The notes below the pieces were generated by a model. The model worked only from the letters and a program-made list of their open reading frames with translations, had not been told where the DNA came from and searched no databases. The position numbers were made by a program, and so were the translations under genes. DNA of 64,000 bases from positions 120,493 to 184,492 of the forward strand of contig JAEYOE010000003.1 in the NCBI GenBank assembly GCA_023412005.1. Direction: 5' to 3'. Below are positions 15,635 to 25,277 of the stretch, piece after piece (the stretch's first letter is position 1; each line of letters opens with the position of its first letter). Source of the stretch: Bacillota bacterium (GTDB lineage: Bacteria; Bacillota; Clostridia; Christensenellales; SZUA-584).

Positions 15635-16693
15635 ATGGCCAAGCGAATTGGAATACTGACGAGCGGCGGGGACTGCCCCGGGCTCAATGCCGCCATACGG
15701 GGCGTCGCCAAAGCATCGTATCAGTTTTTTGATGACGCTGAGATTGTCGGCATTATGGACGGTTTCGGCGGGCTAATCGATGCGAACTACCGCACAATGA
15801 GCAAAGAAGAGTTCTCGGGCATTTTAACGCTCGGCGGCACGATCTTGCGCACCTCACGCCACCGTGACCAAACGATGCGCCAGAACAGCGGCAAGTACCT
15901 CGACGCGTTTAAAACGATGGCAAAGAATTACGAAAAGATGGAGCTGGATTGCCTGGTTACGCTCGGCGGCAACGGCACGCACACGGCTGCCGGGATATTG
16001 GAGGAACACGGTCTCAACGTGATCGGTCTGCCCAAAACCATTGATAACGACATCTGGGGCACCGATGTGACGTTTGGTTTTCAAAGTGCCGTTGATATTG
16101 CGGCAGACGTGATCGATAAAGTGCACACCACCGCTTTCTCACACTCTCGCGTGATCATCGTGGAACTGATGGGCAACACGGCGGGCTGGCTCACGCTGAA
16201 TGCCGGCATTGCAAGCGGTGCCGACGTGATACTGCTGCCTGAAATTCCGTACAACATCAACGCCGTCGCCGATGCCATCAGTGACCGTTACGAAAGCGGC
16301 AAGCATTTTTCGATTATTGCCGTGGCGGAAGGCGCGCGCTGCTGCACCGATGCCGAGGATCAGGATCTCAAGGGCAAACATTATTCCATCGGCTATAAGT
16401 TGGCGGATGAACTCAACGAGGTGATTGATATTGACACGCGCGTGGTCGTGCCCGGGCATTATCAACGCGGCGGCCCGCCGTGCCCGTATGACCGCGTGCT
16501 CGCTACCGAAATGGGCGTGTATGCCGCCAAGCTGATTGAAAAGCGCCAGTTTGGGCATACGGTAGCCGTGAAAAACGGGCGCGTCACCTCCAACCTGATG
16601 AAGGATGTGGCGGGCAAAACCAAGGTGATTCCGCTGGATTCGGAGCTGCTGCAGGTAGGCCGGGAGATGGGCCTGAATTTCGGAGACAAATAA
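15635..16693 (+). CDS. pfkA: 6-phosphofructokinase
   Basis: This 352-residue glycolytic kinase phosphorylates fructose 6-phosphate. Landmarks are TSGGDCPGLNAAIRG (residues 9-23), LVTLGGNGTHTAA (~107-119), PKTIDND (~131-137, catalytic Asp) and a fructose-6-phosphate site around VELMGNTAGW. At the donor-deciding positions it has Gly (GGNG, E. coli residue 104) and Lys (PKTIDND, residue 124). Gly with Lys is generally found in ATP-using members, whereas Asp with Lys marks PPi users, so ATP is favoured but not certain. ACGGAGGAAA precedes the ATG. TATAAT-like -10 boxes lie at 15550-15580. Confidence 0.93.
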   Translation: MAKRIGILTSGGDCPGLNAAIRGVAKASYQFFDDAEIVGIMDGFGGLIDANYRTMSKEEFSGILTLGGTILRTSRHRDQTMRQNSGKYLDAFKTMAKNYEKMELDCLVTLGGNGTHTAAGILEEHGLNVIGLPKTIDNDIWGTDVTFGFQSAVDIAADVIDKVHTTAFSHSRVIIVELMGNTAGWLTLNAGIASGADVILLPEIPYNINAVADAISDRYESGKHFSIIAVAEGARCCTDAEDQDLKGKHYSIGYKLADELNEVIDIDTRVVVPGHYQRGGPPCPYDRVLATEMGVYAAKLIEKRQFGHTVAVKNGRVTSNLMKDVAGKTKVIPLDSELLQVGREMGLNFGDK

Positions 16694-16704
16694 GCATAGA
16701 TTTA

Positions 16705-16737
16705 CAAAGGCGGTCGGCCAACCCGATCGCCTTTTCT
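16705..16737 (+). terminator. pfkA terminator
   Basis: AAAGGCGGTCGG and CCGATCGCCTTTT form a stem with a U-rich tail 15 bases after the pfkA stop. Confidence 0.8.
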
Positions 16738-17056
16738 ATTTAGTAAGAAGCCCGCGGATTATTGATAAAATCATTTGACTTAAAAGATGTTATCTTAATA
16801 TTAAGAATCATGCAGGCATGCCTTCTCCTCAAGTAAACAATGATTAAATGAAGAATGATGCATTGATAGGCAGACTTCGTGTTCTGCAAGGAGCGAAATT
16901 GAGGAATAGCAGCGCAATTTTGAGATTTCAGCGACACCGCAGGGCAAGAAGCCAGTCGGCATTCCAAATGAGTTAGCGTTTATCCAAAAAAGAAACGATA
17001 TTGCCGGTTAGCATATCAAATACCAATTGATGACGTTATATCTTCACGTCTGTTTG
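16738..17056. other. Intergenic region without a gene
   Basis: About 320 bp of mixed composition. I see no open frame with a ribosome binding site, no tRNA and no strong hairpin; only the glmU promoter lies beyond its right end. Confidence 0.5.
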
Positions 17057-17085
17057 TTGACATGCCTGCTTTCATCTACTAATAT
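17057..17085 (+). promoter_or_regulatory. glmU operon promoter
   Basis: TTGACA (17057-17062), 17-base spacer, TAATAT (17080-17085), about 40 bases upstream of the glmU start. It probably drives glmU, the HAD gene, pth and mfd. Confidence 0.75.
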
Positions 17086-17124
17086 CTATATAGCCAAACA
17101 AAGACAATTGATTGGAGACGACAT

Positions 17125-18492
17125 ATGAGCAACACAATCGCCATCGTGCTCGCTGCCGGAGAAGGCAAGCGAATGAAATCTGATACACCGAAAATATTAC
17201 ATAAAGCCGCAGGCAAGGCGCTTTGCGAATGGGTGGTAGACGCTGCCGCGCAGGCAACCGGCGAAACGCCGGTATTGGTTGTGGGCAAAGCCGCCGATAC
17301 TGTGAAAGAATACTTTGGGGAGCGAGTGCATTACGCACTTCAGAGCGAACCGCTCGGCTCGGGCCATGCGGTGATGGCAGCAAGCGACTACCTTGAAGGT
17401 GACGGCTATGTGATCATCGTGGCGGGCGATATGCCGCTGATTCGTGCCGAAACATTAACGCGTCTTGCCAAGGTTACCGCGTCTGCCGGGCTTGGCGCTA
17501 GCCTGCTCACGGCCACCGTCAGCGATGCCACGGGTTACGGGCGCATACTGCGCGGCGAAAACGGCGGCGTGACGCGCATTGTGGAGCACCGCGATGCCAC
17601 AGACGAGCAAAAGGCCATCCGTGAAATCAACCTGTCTATATACTGCTTCGATAGGGCATTGCTCCGTGAATCACTGAAGACTTTGCAGCCCAACAACGTG
17701 CAGGGCGAGTATTACCTGACCGACTGTATCGCCGACATGTCAAGCAAAGGCCACTTCATTGAAGCTGTCGCCTGTGTGGACGACGACGAATGGATGGGCG
17801 TAAACGACCGCAGTCAGCTTGCAGATGCCTCAAAAAAGCTGCGCGGACGCATCAACCGTGAGCTGATGCTCTCGGGCGTTACGTTGATTGACCCGGATGC
17901 CGTCTATATCGACGCATCAGTCACGGTGGAGCCGGATGTCACCATCTACCCGGGCGTCACACTCGAAGGCAAAACGATGATTAAAACAGGCGCGGTGCTT
18001 TACCCCAGCAGCCGCATTGTGAGCAGCACCATCGGCGCCGGTACCAGCGTACAAAATTCTGTCGTGCTTGATTCCACCGTGGGCGAAAATTCCACCATCG
18101 GCCCGTACGCATACCTGCGTCCGCACAGCATCGTCGGCAACGGCTGCCGCGTGGGCGATTTTGTTGAGCTCAAGAATGCGCAGATTAAGGACGGTGCCAA
18201 GGTATCGCACTTAACGTATGTCGGCGACGGTGAAATCGGCGAAAAAACCAATATCGGCTGCGGCGTCGTTTTTGTAAATTACGACGGCAAGAAAAAAAGC
18301 CGCACAGTCGTTGGCAAAAATGCGTTTATCGGATGCAACGTGAATCTCGTCGCGCCCGTCACCATCGGCGACGGCGCTTATGTGGCGGCAGGCTCCACGG
18401 TGACGAAGGACGTAGAAGAGGATGCTCTGTGTGTGGCGCGCAGCCGCCAGACCAACATTGAAGGATGGGCCAAGAGAAGGAGAGAAGAATGA
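17125..18492 (+). CDS. glmU: Bifunctional UDP-GlcNAc pyrophosphorylase / GlcN-1-P acetyltransferase
   Basis: The 455-residue cytoplasmic enzyme makes UDP-N-acetylglucosamine for peptidoglycan. The N-terminal half is a nucleotidyltransferase (VLAAGEGKRMKSDTPKILHK, residues 7-26); the C-terminal half is a left-handed beta-helix acetyltransferase (hexapeptide repeats from ~250, with YVGDGEIGEKTNIGCG and NYDGKKK). Length and both domains match the family. TTGGAG lies 10 bases before the ATG. Its stop overlaps the next start (ATGA). Confidence 0.95.
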   Translation: MSNTIAIVLAAGEGKRMKSDTPKILHKAAGKALCEWVVDAAAQATGETPVLVVGKAADTVKEYFGERVHYALQSEPLGSGHAVMAASDYLEGDGYVIIVAGDMPLIRAETLTRLAKVTASAGLGASLLTATVSDATGYGRILRGENGGVTRIVEHRDATDEQKAIREINLSIYCFDRALLRESLKTLQPNNVQGEYYLTDCIADMSSKGHFIEAVACVDDDEWMGVNDRSQLADASKKLRGRINRELMLSGVTLIDPDAVYIDASVTVEPDVTIYPGVTLEGKTMIKTGAVLYPSSRIVSSTIGAGTSVQNSVVLDSTVGENSTIGPYAYLRPHSIVGNGCRVGDFVELKNAQIKDGAKVSHLTYVGDGEIGEKTNIGCGVVFVNYDGKKKSRTVVGKNAFIGCNVNLVAPVTIGDGAYVAAGSTVTKDVEEDALCVARSRQTNIEGWAKRRREE

Positions 18493-19196
18493 GGAAGGCA
18501 GTCTTCTTCGATCTGGATGGCACACTGCTCTCACTGGATATGGAGCAGTTTACAAAGATGTATTTCTCTTTGGTGGAAAGCCGTGGTTTTTACGATCTTT
18601 TTGGCAGTGACGGCCGAAAAGTATTCGGCAGCGGCATCTACGCAATACTGAATAACACCGGTGAAATGCTGAACAGGGACATATTCTTAAAGGTGGCTTC
18701 GGAAGGTTCAGGCGCAGCCCCGGATGCCATTCTGCGGCATATGGATGCGTTTTATATCAATGAATTTCCGAAAATCAAAGAATGTGCCCGCAGCGAAGAC
18801 TGCGCCATCGAATCGGTCAGAATACTCAAAGAGAAAGGCTATCGGCTCATACTCTCCACCAACCCGATATTCCCGTCAATTGCCACAGACGAGCGAATAA
18901 AATGGGCGGGGCTCGATGTTAATGATTTTGAGTACGTGAGCTACTACGATAATTCGCATTATTGCAAGCCAAATCTGGAATACTTTAAAGAGATACTCGA
19001 TTGCACAGGGCTCAAGGCGGATGAATGCTATGTTGTCGGCAACGATGTGCTGGAAGACATGTGCGCCGTCAGCCTCGGGTTTGAGGGCTTTTTGCTGCTC
19101 GACAACGTGATCGGGGATTTGGGAAAGGTGCCGCCATGCGTGCAGGGAAACTATTCGGATCTGCTAAGCTTCGCAAAAAGTCTTCCGCCGGTTTAG
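18489..19196 (+). CDS. HAD-superfamily hydrolase
   Basis: The 235-residue phosphatase has the four HAD motifs: I FFDLDGTLL (residues 6-14), II LSTNP (~126), III Lys in the YCKPNLEYF region and IV VGNDVLEDM (~190). It should use a phospho-aspartate intermediate with Mg2+. Cap size suggests a small-molecule phosphatase; the substrate is not evident. The start at 18489 overlaps the glmU stop by four bases and has AAGGAG upstream. Its end overlaps pth by 61 bases. Confidence 0.85.
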   Translation: MRKAVFFDLDGTLLSLDMEQFTKMYFSLVESRGFYDLFGSDGRKVFGSGIYAILNNTGEMLNRDIFLKVASEGSGAAPDAILRHMDAFYINEFPKIKECARSEDCAIESVRILKEKGYRLILSTNPIFPSIATDERIKWAGLDVNDFEYVSYYDNSHYCKPNLEYFKEILDCTGLKADECYVVGNDVLEDMCAVSLGFEGFLLLDNVIGDLGKVPPCVQGNYSDLLSFAKSLPPV

Positions 19197-19747
19197 CCGC
19201 CGACTACTACATTGTGGGCCTTGGGAACCCGGGCGGAAAATACGCGCATACACGCCATAACGCGGGCTTTGACGTGATCGAGATTCTCTCGCAGCGCCAC
19301 GGCATACCGGTGCGCATACACGATTTCAGCGCGCGAATCGGCAAGGGCGAGATGTGCGGCAAGCGCGTGGTGCTCTGCATGCCCCAAACCTATATGAATA
19401 AATCAGGTGAAAGCGTGAAGGAAATGGCCAAAGCGCTCGGCATCAAAGCAGACCGGCTCATACTGGTGTATGACGATGTGGATTTAAAAACAGGCACGGT
19501 GCGCATTAAGGAGCGCGGCAGTGCGGGCACACACAACGGCATGAAGTCGGTCATCTATCATCTGCAAACGGAAGAGTTCGTTCGTGTGCGGGTGGGCATC
19601 GGCAAGCCCGAAGGCGACATTATCGACCATGTGCTCGGCGAATACGCCGACAAGCAGGCCGCTTACGACACACTGACCAGAGCCGCCGACGCCGTGGAAG
19701 CGATACTTGAAGGCGGTGTGACGCAGGCACAAAGCCGGTATAACTGA
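19136..19747 (+). CDS. pth: Peptidyl-tRNA hydrolase
   Basis: The enzyme releases peptides from peptidyl-tRNA in the cytoplasm. Family motifs are GLGNPGGKYAHTRHNAGF (catalytic His in TRHNAG), PQTYMNKSGESV, YDDVDL (catalytic Asp) and GTHNGMKSV. It is 203 residues, with an N-terminal extension of ~22 mostly basic residues before the usual start, since ATG 19136 lies inside the HAD gene. No alternative start with a site is closer to the conserved domain (the frame reads LAADYYIVGLGNPG). GGAAAGGTG precedes the chosen ATG. Confidence 0.93.
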   Translation: MRAGKLFGSAKLRKKSSAGLAADYYIVGLGNPGGKYAHTRHNAGFDVIEILSQRHGIPVRIHDFSARIGKGEMCGKRVVLCMPQTYMNKSGESVKEMAKALGIKADRLILVYDDVDLKTGTVRIKERGSAGTHNGMKSVIYHLQTEEFVRVRVGIGKPEGDIIDHVLGEYADKQAAYDTLTRAADAVEAILEGGVTQAQSRYN

Positions 19748-19764
19748 CAAAAAAGGATATAAAA

Positions 19765-22700
19765 ATGCACATCACGGCACACCTCACCGAATCCGAGGTG
19801 TTTTCACAGCTCATCGCATCATTGCGGGCGGGACAGAGTCCTTGCTCGCTTTTTGGCGTTCCCGACAGCCTAAAGCCGCATCTGGCGCTGGCGCTCGCTC
19901 AGCAGACTCAGCGCGGCGTGATTGTGATCTGCCCAGACGAAGGCAGCGCGGAAAGCTATGCCGACGCGCTGGATGAAGCAGTGTTTATCCCCCGCCGTCC
20001 GCTTCAGCTGCGGGCCGCAGTGGCACGCAGCCGCGAGGTGATGTTCCGCCGTATTGACGGCATATCCAAAATACAGCGCAGCGAAAAACGCATCGCGTTT
20101 TTAAGCGTAGAATCGCTGCTCGCGCGTCTCATTCCGGCTTCAGATTTCTCCGGTGCCCATCTCACGCTGCGCAAAGACACCGTTTACGACCCCGAGCAGC
20201 TGATTCAGCATCTCGTGCTCTTTGGCTATGAACGTGTGGGGGCGGTGGAAACGGCGGGCCAAGCCGCGCGGCGCGGCGAGATTCTCGACGTGTTCTGCCC
20301 CGGCGCAATCGCGCCATACCGTATCGACTTTTTTGATACCGTGGTGGAGAGCATCCACGCGTTTGACCCCGGCACCCAGCGGCGCAGCCGCGAGAGCCTA
20401 ACTGAGGTGACGCTGCCGCCTGCCGTGGAGCTTGTGCTAACACAGGCTGCCGCCAAAAGCAGCATGGATTATTTCGCAGCTGCCAAGCCGAAAAACGTTG
20501 TGCTCGCGCAACGGTTTGACGACTATGCGCAGCATTTAAGCAAACACCAATACTTTGACGACCTCGAAAACTACGCGTATCTGCTCGGCAACGCAAGCCT
20601 GATTGATTACGTGCCGGATGCGCTGATACTTTTTGATGACCACCGCCGCGTGACGGATACGGAGCAGCAGCTCACGGCCGATTTTTCCGATCGTCTAGAA
20701 ACGCTGCTGAAAACAGGTACCGCGCTAAAGGATCAGCAATCGCTGTATCTTTCGCTGCCCGCGTTGACACAGCGAATGCCAAAAATCATTGACCTGTGCA
20801 CAATCTCCGAGTCCCCCGATCTCAAAGCCAAAACCACGCTGCATTTGAAAGCTCGCAGTGCGCTCTCTTATCACCGCAAGCTTGAGCTGCTGCAGGACGA
20901 CGTAAAAGGGCGCTTAGGTGCGGGTTGGCGCGTGTATTTAATGACGGGCAGCCTCGCGCGCGCGGAACGCCTCTCGTCCGAACTGTCGGACGCGTCTTTC
21001 AGCGTACCGTGCATCAAAGATGAACGGTCATTAAGCCACGGCGAAGCGGGCGTTTACCCCGAGCGGCTGCTTTCGGGCTTTGAGCTGACAGCTGAAAAAA
21101 CGTATGTGCTCGGCGAACACGAGCTTTACGGCTTTGCGCGCAAGCACCGCCGCACATCGTCGCGCGCACGCATGGACATTTTTACAGACTTAAAGCCGGG
21201 CGACATCATTGTGCATGATATTCACGGCAAGGGCAAATTTTTAGGGCTCGTTACGCGCACCGTGCAGGATGTTTCGCGCGATTATATGGAGCTTGAGTAC
21301 CGAGACGGCGATAAACTGTTTATTCCAACCGACCAGATTGACCGCGTTCAAAAGTACATGGGCGGCGACAGCGAGCGGCTCAGCAAGCTGGGCGGACGCG
21401 AATGGAGCCAAACCAAGGCAAAGGTTAAAAAAGCGGTTAAAGAGCTGGCTGAAGACCTCGTTTCGATATACAGCGAGCGGCTCAGCAAAAAGGGCTACCA
21501 ATACGGAGAGGACACGCTTTGGCAGCGGCAGTTTGAAGACAGCTTTCCGTATGACGAGACGGAAGGCCAGCTGCAGAGCATTGAAGAAATCAAGAAAGAC
21601 ATGCAGCAGGAAAAGGTGATGGACCGGCTGCTGCTCGGCGACGTGGGCTACGGCAAAACCGAGGTCGCGATGCGCGCATGCTTCAAGGCCGTGATGGAAG
21701 GGCGGCAGTGTGCCGTGCTCGTACCCACCACGCTGCTCGCACGACAGCATTACCACACATTCTGCGAACGCTTCAAGGAATTCGCGGTGTCCATCGAAAT
21801 GGTCTCGCGCTATGTGTCCGCTGGCGACCAAACGCGCATTCTCAAGGGGCTTAAAGACGGCACGGTGGATATCGTGATCGGCACGCATCGGCTTCTCTCC
21901 GGCGATGTGAAATACAAGGATTTAGGCCTGCTGGTGATCGATGAGGAACAGCGCTTCGGCGTATCGCACAAGGAACGTATTAAGGATATCAAACGCAGCG
22001 TGGATGTGCTGACACTTTCGGCCACACCGATCCCGCGCACGCTGCAGATGGCGCTGACGGGCATTCGCGATATGAGCGTGCTCGATACGCCGCCCGAAGA
22101 GCGCAAAGCGCCCGAAAGCTACGTGATGGAATATTCAGGCCAGCTGCTGCGCGATGCAATCACCCGGGAAATGAACCGCGGCGGGCAGGCGTATCTTGTG
22201 TGCCGCCAAATCGCGCTGCTGGACCGGCTCGCGGCCGAGCTGCGCCGCTATGTACCCGAGGCACGCGTTGCGATGGCGCACGGGCGCATGGGCGAAACGG
22301 CAATGGAAGACGTGATGGTCGATTTTTTAAACGACATGTACGACGTGCTGCTCTGCACGACGATCATCGAATCGGGTATCGACATTCCGAATGTAAACAC
22401 GGTGATCGTCTACGAGGCTGACAAATTCGGCCTCGCTCAGCTCTACCAGATCAAGGGGCGCGTGGGGCGTGCCGCCAAAACATCGTACGCGTATTTAACC
22501 TATCTGCCCGGCACACACATGACGCCGGATGCCGAAAAACGGCTCGCCACGATAGCCGAATTTACCGAGCTCGGCGCAGGCTTTAAAATAGCGATGAGAG
22601 ACCTTGAAATCCGCGGCGCGGGCAATCTTTTGGGGGCTGAGCAATCCGGCCAGATGGCGGCCGTGGGGTACGATATGTACTGCCGATTGATGCGTGAAGC

Positions 22701-23193
22701 CGTCGCTGAAATCCACGGAGACCGCGTTGAGCGGCCTGCCGATACGTCGGTGGAGATTGGCCTTAGTGCCCATGTCCCTGCCGCTTATATCGATGACGAA
22801 ATTCAGCGCATCGAAATGTATAAAAAGATCGCCGCGATTGAAAGCGTGGGCGGCGCCAAACAGCTTAAGGAAGAGATTGTGGACCGGTACGGTAAGATGC
22901 CGCGCAGCGTGGAGAATCTGATGCTGATTTCGCTGATCAAGCGGTATGCCGCGCGCGCAGGGTTGGTTTCGGTCACGCGCAACGCGCACGCATTTACGCT
23001 CAAATACCCCGAGGACTGCACGATAGACGGCCAGCGGCTGCTCGGTATTTTGCAAAAGCACAAGAACACGGCGCGGCTGCGCAGCGCCCAGCCGCCGTAT
23101 ATCACATTCAAGGCACCCAAGAACGCGCTGGACGCGCTGCTTTCGTTCCTGCATGACATCCGCTATTGCTGCTTGGCCAAGGCGGAGGAGTAA
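19765..23193 (+). CDS. mfd: Transcription-repair coupling factor
   Basis: The 1142-residue protein removes RNA polymerase stalled at DNA lesions and recruits UvrA. In order: UvrB-like N-terminal domain, CarD-like polymerase-interaction domain (GDIIVHDIHGKGKFLGL, ~residues 480-500), Walker A GDVGYGKTE (~625), DEEQRFGVSH (~725), SATPIPRTLQMA and a C-terminal TRCF domain with IKGRVGR. pth and mfd are separated by 17 bases. The length is normal for the family. Confidence 0.95.
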   Translation: MHITAHLTESEVFSQLIASLRAGQSPCSLFGVPDSLKPHLALALAQQTQRGVIVICPDEGSAESYADALDEAVFIPRRPLQLRAAVARSREVMFRRIDGISKIQRSEKRIAFLSVESLLARLIPASDFSGAHLTLRKDTVYDPEQLIQHLVLFGYERVGAVETAGQAARRGEILDVFCPGAIAPYRIDFFDTVVESIHAFDPGTQRRSRESLTEVTLPPAVELVLTQAAAKSSMDYFAAAKPKNVVLAQRFDDYAQHLSKHQYFDDLENYAYLLGNASLIDYVPDALILFDDHRRVTDTEQQLTADFSDRLETLLKTGTALKDQQSLYLSLPALTQRMPKIIDLCTISESPDLKAKTTLHLKARSALSYHRKLELLQDDVKGRLGAGWRVYLMTGSLARAERLSSELSDASFSVPCIKDERSLSHGEAGVYPERLLSGFELTAEKTYVLGEHELYGFARKHRRTSSRARMDIFTDLKPGDIIVHDIHGKGKFLGLVTRTVQDVSRDYMELEYRDGDKLFIPTDQIDRVQKYMGGDSERLSKLGGREWSQTKAKVKKAVKELAEDLVSIYSERLSKKGYQYGEDTLWQRQFEDSFPYDETEGQLQSIEEIKKDMQQEKVMDRLLLGDVGYGKTEVAMRACFKAVMEGRQCAVLVPTTLLARQHYHTFCERFKEFAVSIEMVSRYVSAGDQTRILKGLKDGTVDIVIGTHRLLSGDVKYKDLGLLVIDEEQRFGVSHKERIKDIKRSVDVLTLSATPIPRTLQMALTGIRDMSVLDTPPEERKAPESYVMEYSGQLLRDAITREMNRGGQAYLVCRQIALLDRLAAELRRYVPEARVAMAHGRMGETAMEDVMVDFLNDMYDVLLCTTIIESGIDIPNVNTVIVYEADKFGLAQLYQIKGRVGRAAKTSYAYLTYLPGTHMTPDAEKRLATIAEFTELGAGFKIAMRDLEIRGAGNLLGAEQSGQMAAVGYDMYCRLMREAVAEIHGDRVERPADTSVEIGLSAHVPAAYIDDEIQRIEMYKKIAAIESVGGAKQLKEEIVDRYGKMPRSVENLMLISLIKRYAARAGLVSVTRNAHAFTLKYPEDCTIDGQRLLGILQKHKNTARLRSAQPPYITFKAPKNALDALLSFLHDIRYCCLAKAEE

Positions 23194-23333
23194 TTCGCCA
23201 TAATTCTTTTTATTTGTCACATTAAAGCGATTATTGTGTTATAATACCATCAGCACGCTTCTCATTGCATAACGTGTACGTATATGCCTTTATTCATATA
23301 TAATTTAACGAGTAAAGTATAGGGAGAATCCCC

Positions 23334-24287
23334 ATGCAGAAAATATTTATATTTTTTCTCTTGATATCTGTCCTGACTTTAACAAGCCGCGTTGAAACTC
23401 AATTGCCGGTATCTATGCCGGAAACCGAAGATACTGAGCCCGCTGTTCACTACGACGGCAGCTCTTTGGTAAATAACGAAGATCCTCCGCCAACGGTTGT
23501 CAGCTGCGAAATCGAAAAAGATCAGTTGCTGCTGAATGATCAAGGCGTGATTATCAAAACGCTGAGATTTGAAAACGATGAAGATATCGGCCCAAAGATA
23601 TGGGTCAATGTTGAGAATCAAAATGATAATCCGATTGACCTGCAATGTGTATACATCGTTATCAACGGCATTATGATACCCGATATTTTTTCCTGCCGCG
23701 TTGATGCGAACAGCACTTCTGATGAATTCTTCTTTTTTACGGATGATCCTTTTGCCAAATACGGTATTGATACCATCGCGGATATACAGGTTGTCTTCGA
23801 ACTGCTTGATCAGGAAACGCTTGAACCGTATTATACATCGGATACTGTTGAGATCAAAACATCACAGTCTGGTCGGTATGCACAGGAGTACGACTCGTCG
23901 GGCGATGTCGTTTATGAAGACGAGAACTTCAAGGTGGTTTATCAGGGTATGTCCGATTATCAAGGATATGACCCCACGCTCCATTTCTATGTTGAAAACA
24001 ACTCCACAAAGCCCATTGCCGTGTCCTCCAGTGATTTTTCCTTAAACGATGGCAAATGTGATTACTCGCCGTTGATGTGGTGCGATATGCTGCCGCAAAC
24101 CAAAGCATACGCCACGGTGACGCTCGTTAGCACAGAGATGAACCAACTGGACGCCGGAGAGCTTGAAAACATGGCTTTCTATATTGAGCTCATCGAGCCA
24201 AATACCTATGAGCATTACCTTGATATCGGGCCTATTGTTATCAACATGGAAACTGAATCGGCTTCAGTAAACGACACCGGCTTATAA
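23334..24287 (+). CDS. Secreted protein with two beta-sandwich-like repeats (paralogue 1)
   Basis: The 317-residue product has an N-terminal signal peptide-like segment (residues 1-18, no lipobox Cys) and an acidic linker. Two homologous halves of ~115 residues follow: one around LLNDQGVIIKTLRFEN..YGIDTIADIQVVFELLD..YTSDTVEI, the other around DENFKVVYQGMS..FYVENNS..NMAFYIELIEPN..LDIGPIVI. The pattern resembles immunoglobulin-like or telomeric-binding beta sandwiches; I do not recognise a named family. AGGGAGAA precedes the ATG. Its nearest relative is the next gene, 39 bp downstream. Confidence 0.75.
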   Translation: MQKIFIFFLLISVLTLTSRVETQLPVSMPETEDTEPAVHYDGSSLVNNEDPPPTVVSCEIEKDQLLLNDQGVIIKTLRFENDEDIGPKIWVNVENQNDNPIDLQCVYIVINGIMIPDIFSCRVDANSTSDEFFFFTDDPFAKYGIDTIADIQVVFELLDQETLEPYYTSDTVEIKTSQSGRYAQEYDSSGDVVYEDENFKVVYQGMSDYQGYDPTLHFYVENNSTKPIAVSSSDFSLNDGKCDYSPLMWCDMLPQTKAYATVTLVSTEMNQLDAGELENMAFYIELIEPNTYEHYLDIGPIVINMETESASVNDTGL

Positions 24288-24326
24288 ACAGCCACTCACT
24301 TTTTCAGTGCGTTAAGGAGAAACAGT

Positions 24327-25277
24327 ATGCTGAAATTCAGAGTCCTTTTTTACATTTTAATCGCTGTTCTGGCAATGAATACGGCGCCGGCTCAAGATAT
24401 GATGGCAGACATCGATACGCCACTGCCCGAGGCAGCCGACTCCGCTATTGCGGAAGATGAACAGGCCGAATACTCCGAGCCTTATATTGTTAACTGCGAT
24501 ATCACCAAGGGCCAGATTGTAATGGATGATCAAGGCCTTGTGATTACTACTCGAGAATTTGAAAACAGCCCCGAATACGGAATCAATATCTGGTTTGATA
24601 TCGAGAATCAAACAGACAAGAAAGTGACGATCATCAGCGATTCGGCTTACATAAACGGCTATGAAATAGGCGGATGGATGGTGTGCGATGTATTGCCTAA
24701 AGCAAAAATGGGCGGCTGTATGACTCTGGGCAGCAGCGATCTTGCCCGGTACGGTATCGATACCGTTTTTAATATTCTAACGGTTTTTCAGTTTGTGGAC
24801 CCTACAACATACGAACCGTATTATGTATCGGACGTGATTAAGATTGAAACCACCACCTCGGAAACCGACGGTAAAACCATCAATACAAGCGGTTCTGATG
24901 TTTATGCAGACACGGATTTTAAAGTTGTTTATCAGGGAATATCCGACAGCAGCGGATACAACCCCACCGTGCATCTTTATTTTGAAAACAACTTTGACAA
25001 ACCCGTCGATGTCACTGTCGACGAGATCGACCTCAATGACGGAAAATATAAGTATCCTGTTTCTTTTCAATGCGCCATGCAGCCGGGCTCCAAAACAAAC
25101 GAAGCCATCACATTAAAATCCGACGACATAGAAAAAATTCTATCCGGCGAATTGAATAACTTCGCTTTTTATATCAATGTGATTAACCCGGATACGAAAG
25201 AAATCTATCTTCATATTGGGCCGGTGGTACTCGGTAAAGATCATAACATGCCTGCCACTGACTCAAGTCAGTTATAA
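24327..25277 (+). CDS. Secreted protein with two beta-sandwich-like repeats (paralogue 2)
   Basis: The 316-residue tandem paralogue of the preceding gene has the same layout: signal peptide, acidic linker, and two repeated domains with the shared motifs DDQGLVITTREFEN, YGIDTVFNILTVFQFVD, FKVVYQGISDSSGYNPTVHL and IGPVV near the C-terminus. AAGGAG lies 9 bases before the ATG. The pair is probably co-transcribed. Its stop codon overlaps by six bases the end region of the convergent TetR gene. The function is unknown. Confidence 0.75.
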   Translation: MLKFRVLFYILIAVLAMNTAPAQDMMADIDTPLPEAADSAIAEDEQAEYSEPYIVNCDITKGQIVMDDQGLVITTREFENSPEYGINIWFDIENQTDKKVTIISDSAYINGYEIGGWMVCDVLPKAKMGGCMTLGSSDLARYGIDTVFNILTVFQFVDPTTYEPYYVSDVIKIETTTSETDGKTINTSGSDVYADTDFKVVYQGISDSSGYNPTVHLYFENNFDKPVDVTVDEIDLNDGKYKYPVSFQCAMQPGSKTNEAITLKSDDIEKILSGELNNFAFYINVINPDTKEIYLHIGPVVLGKDHNMPATDSSQL

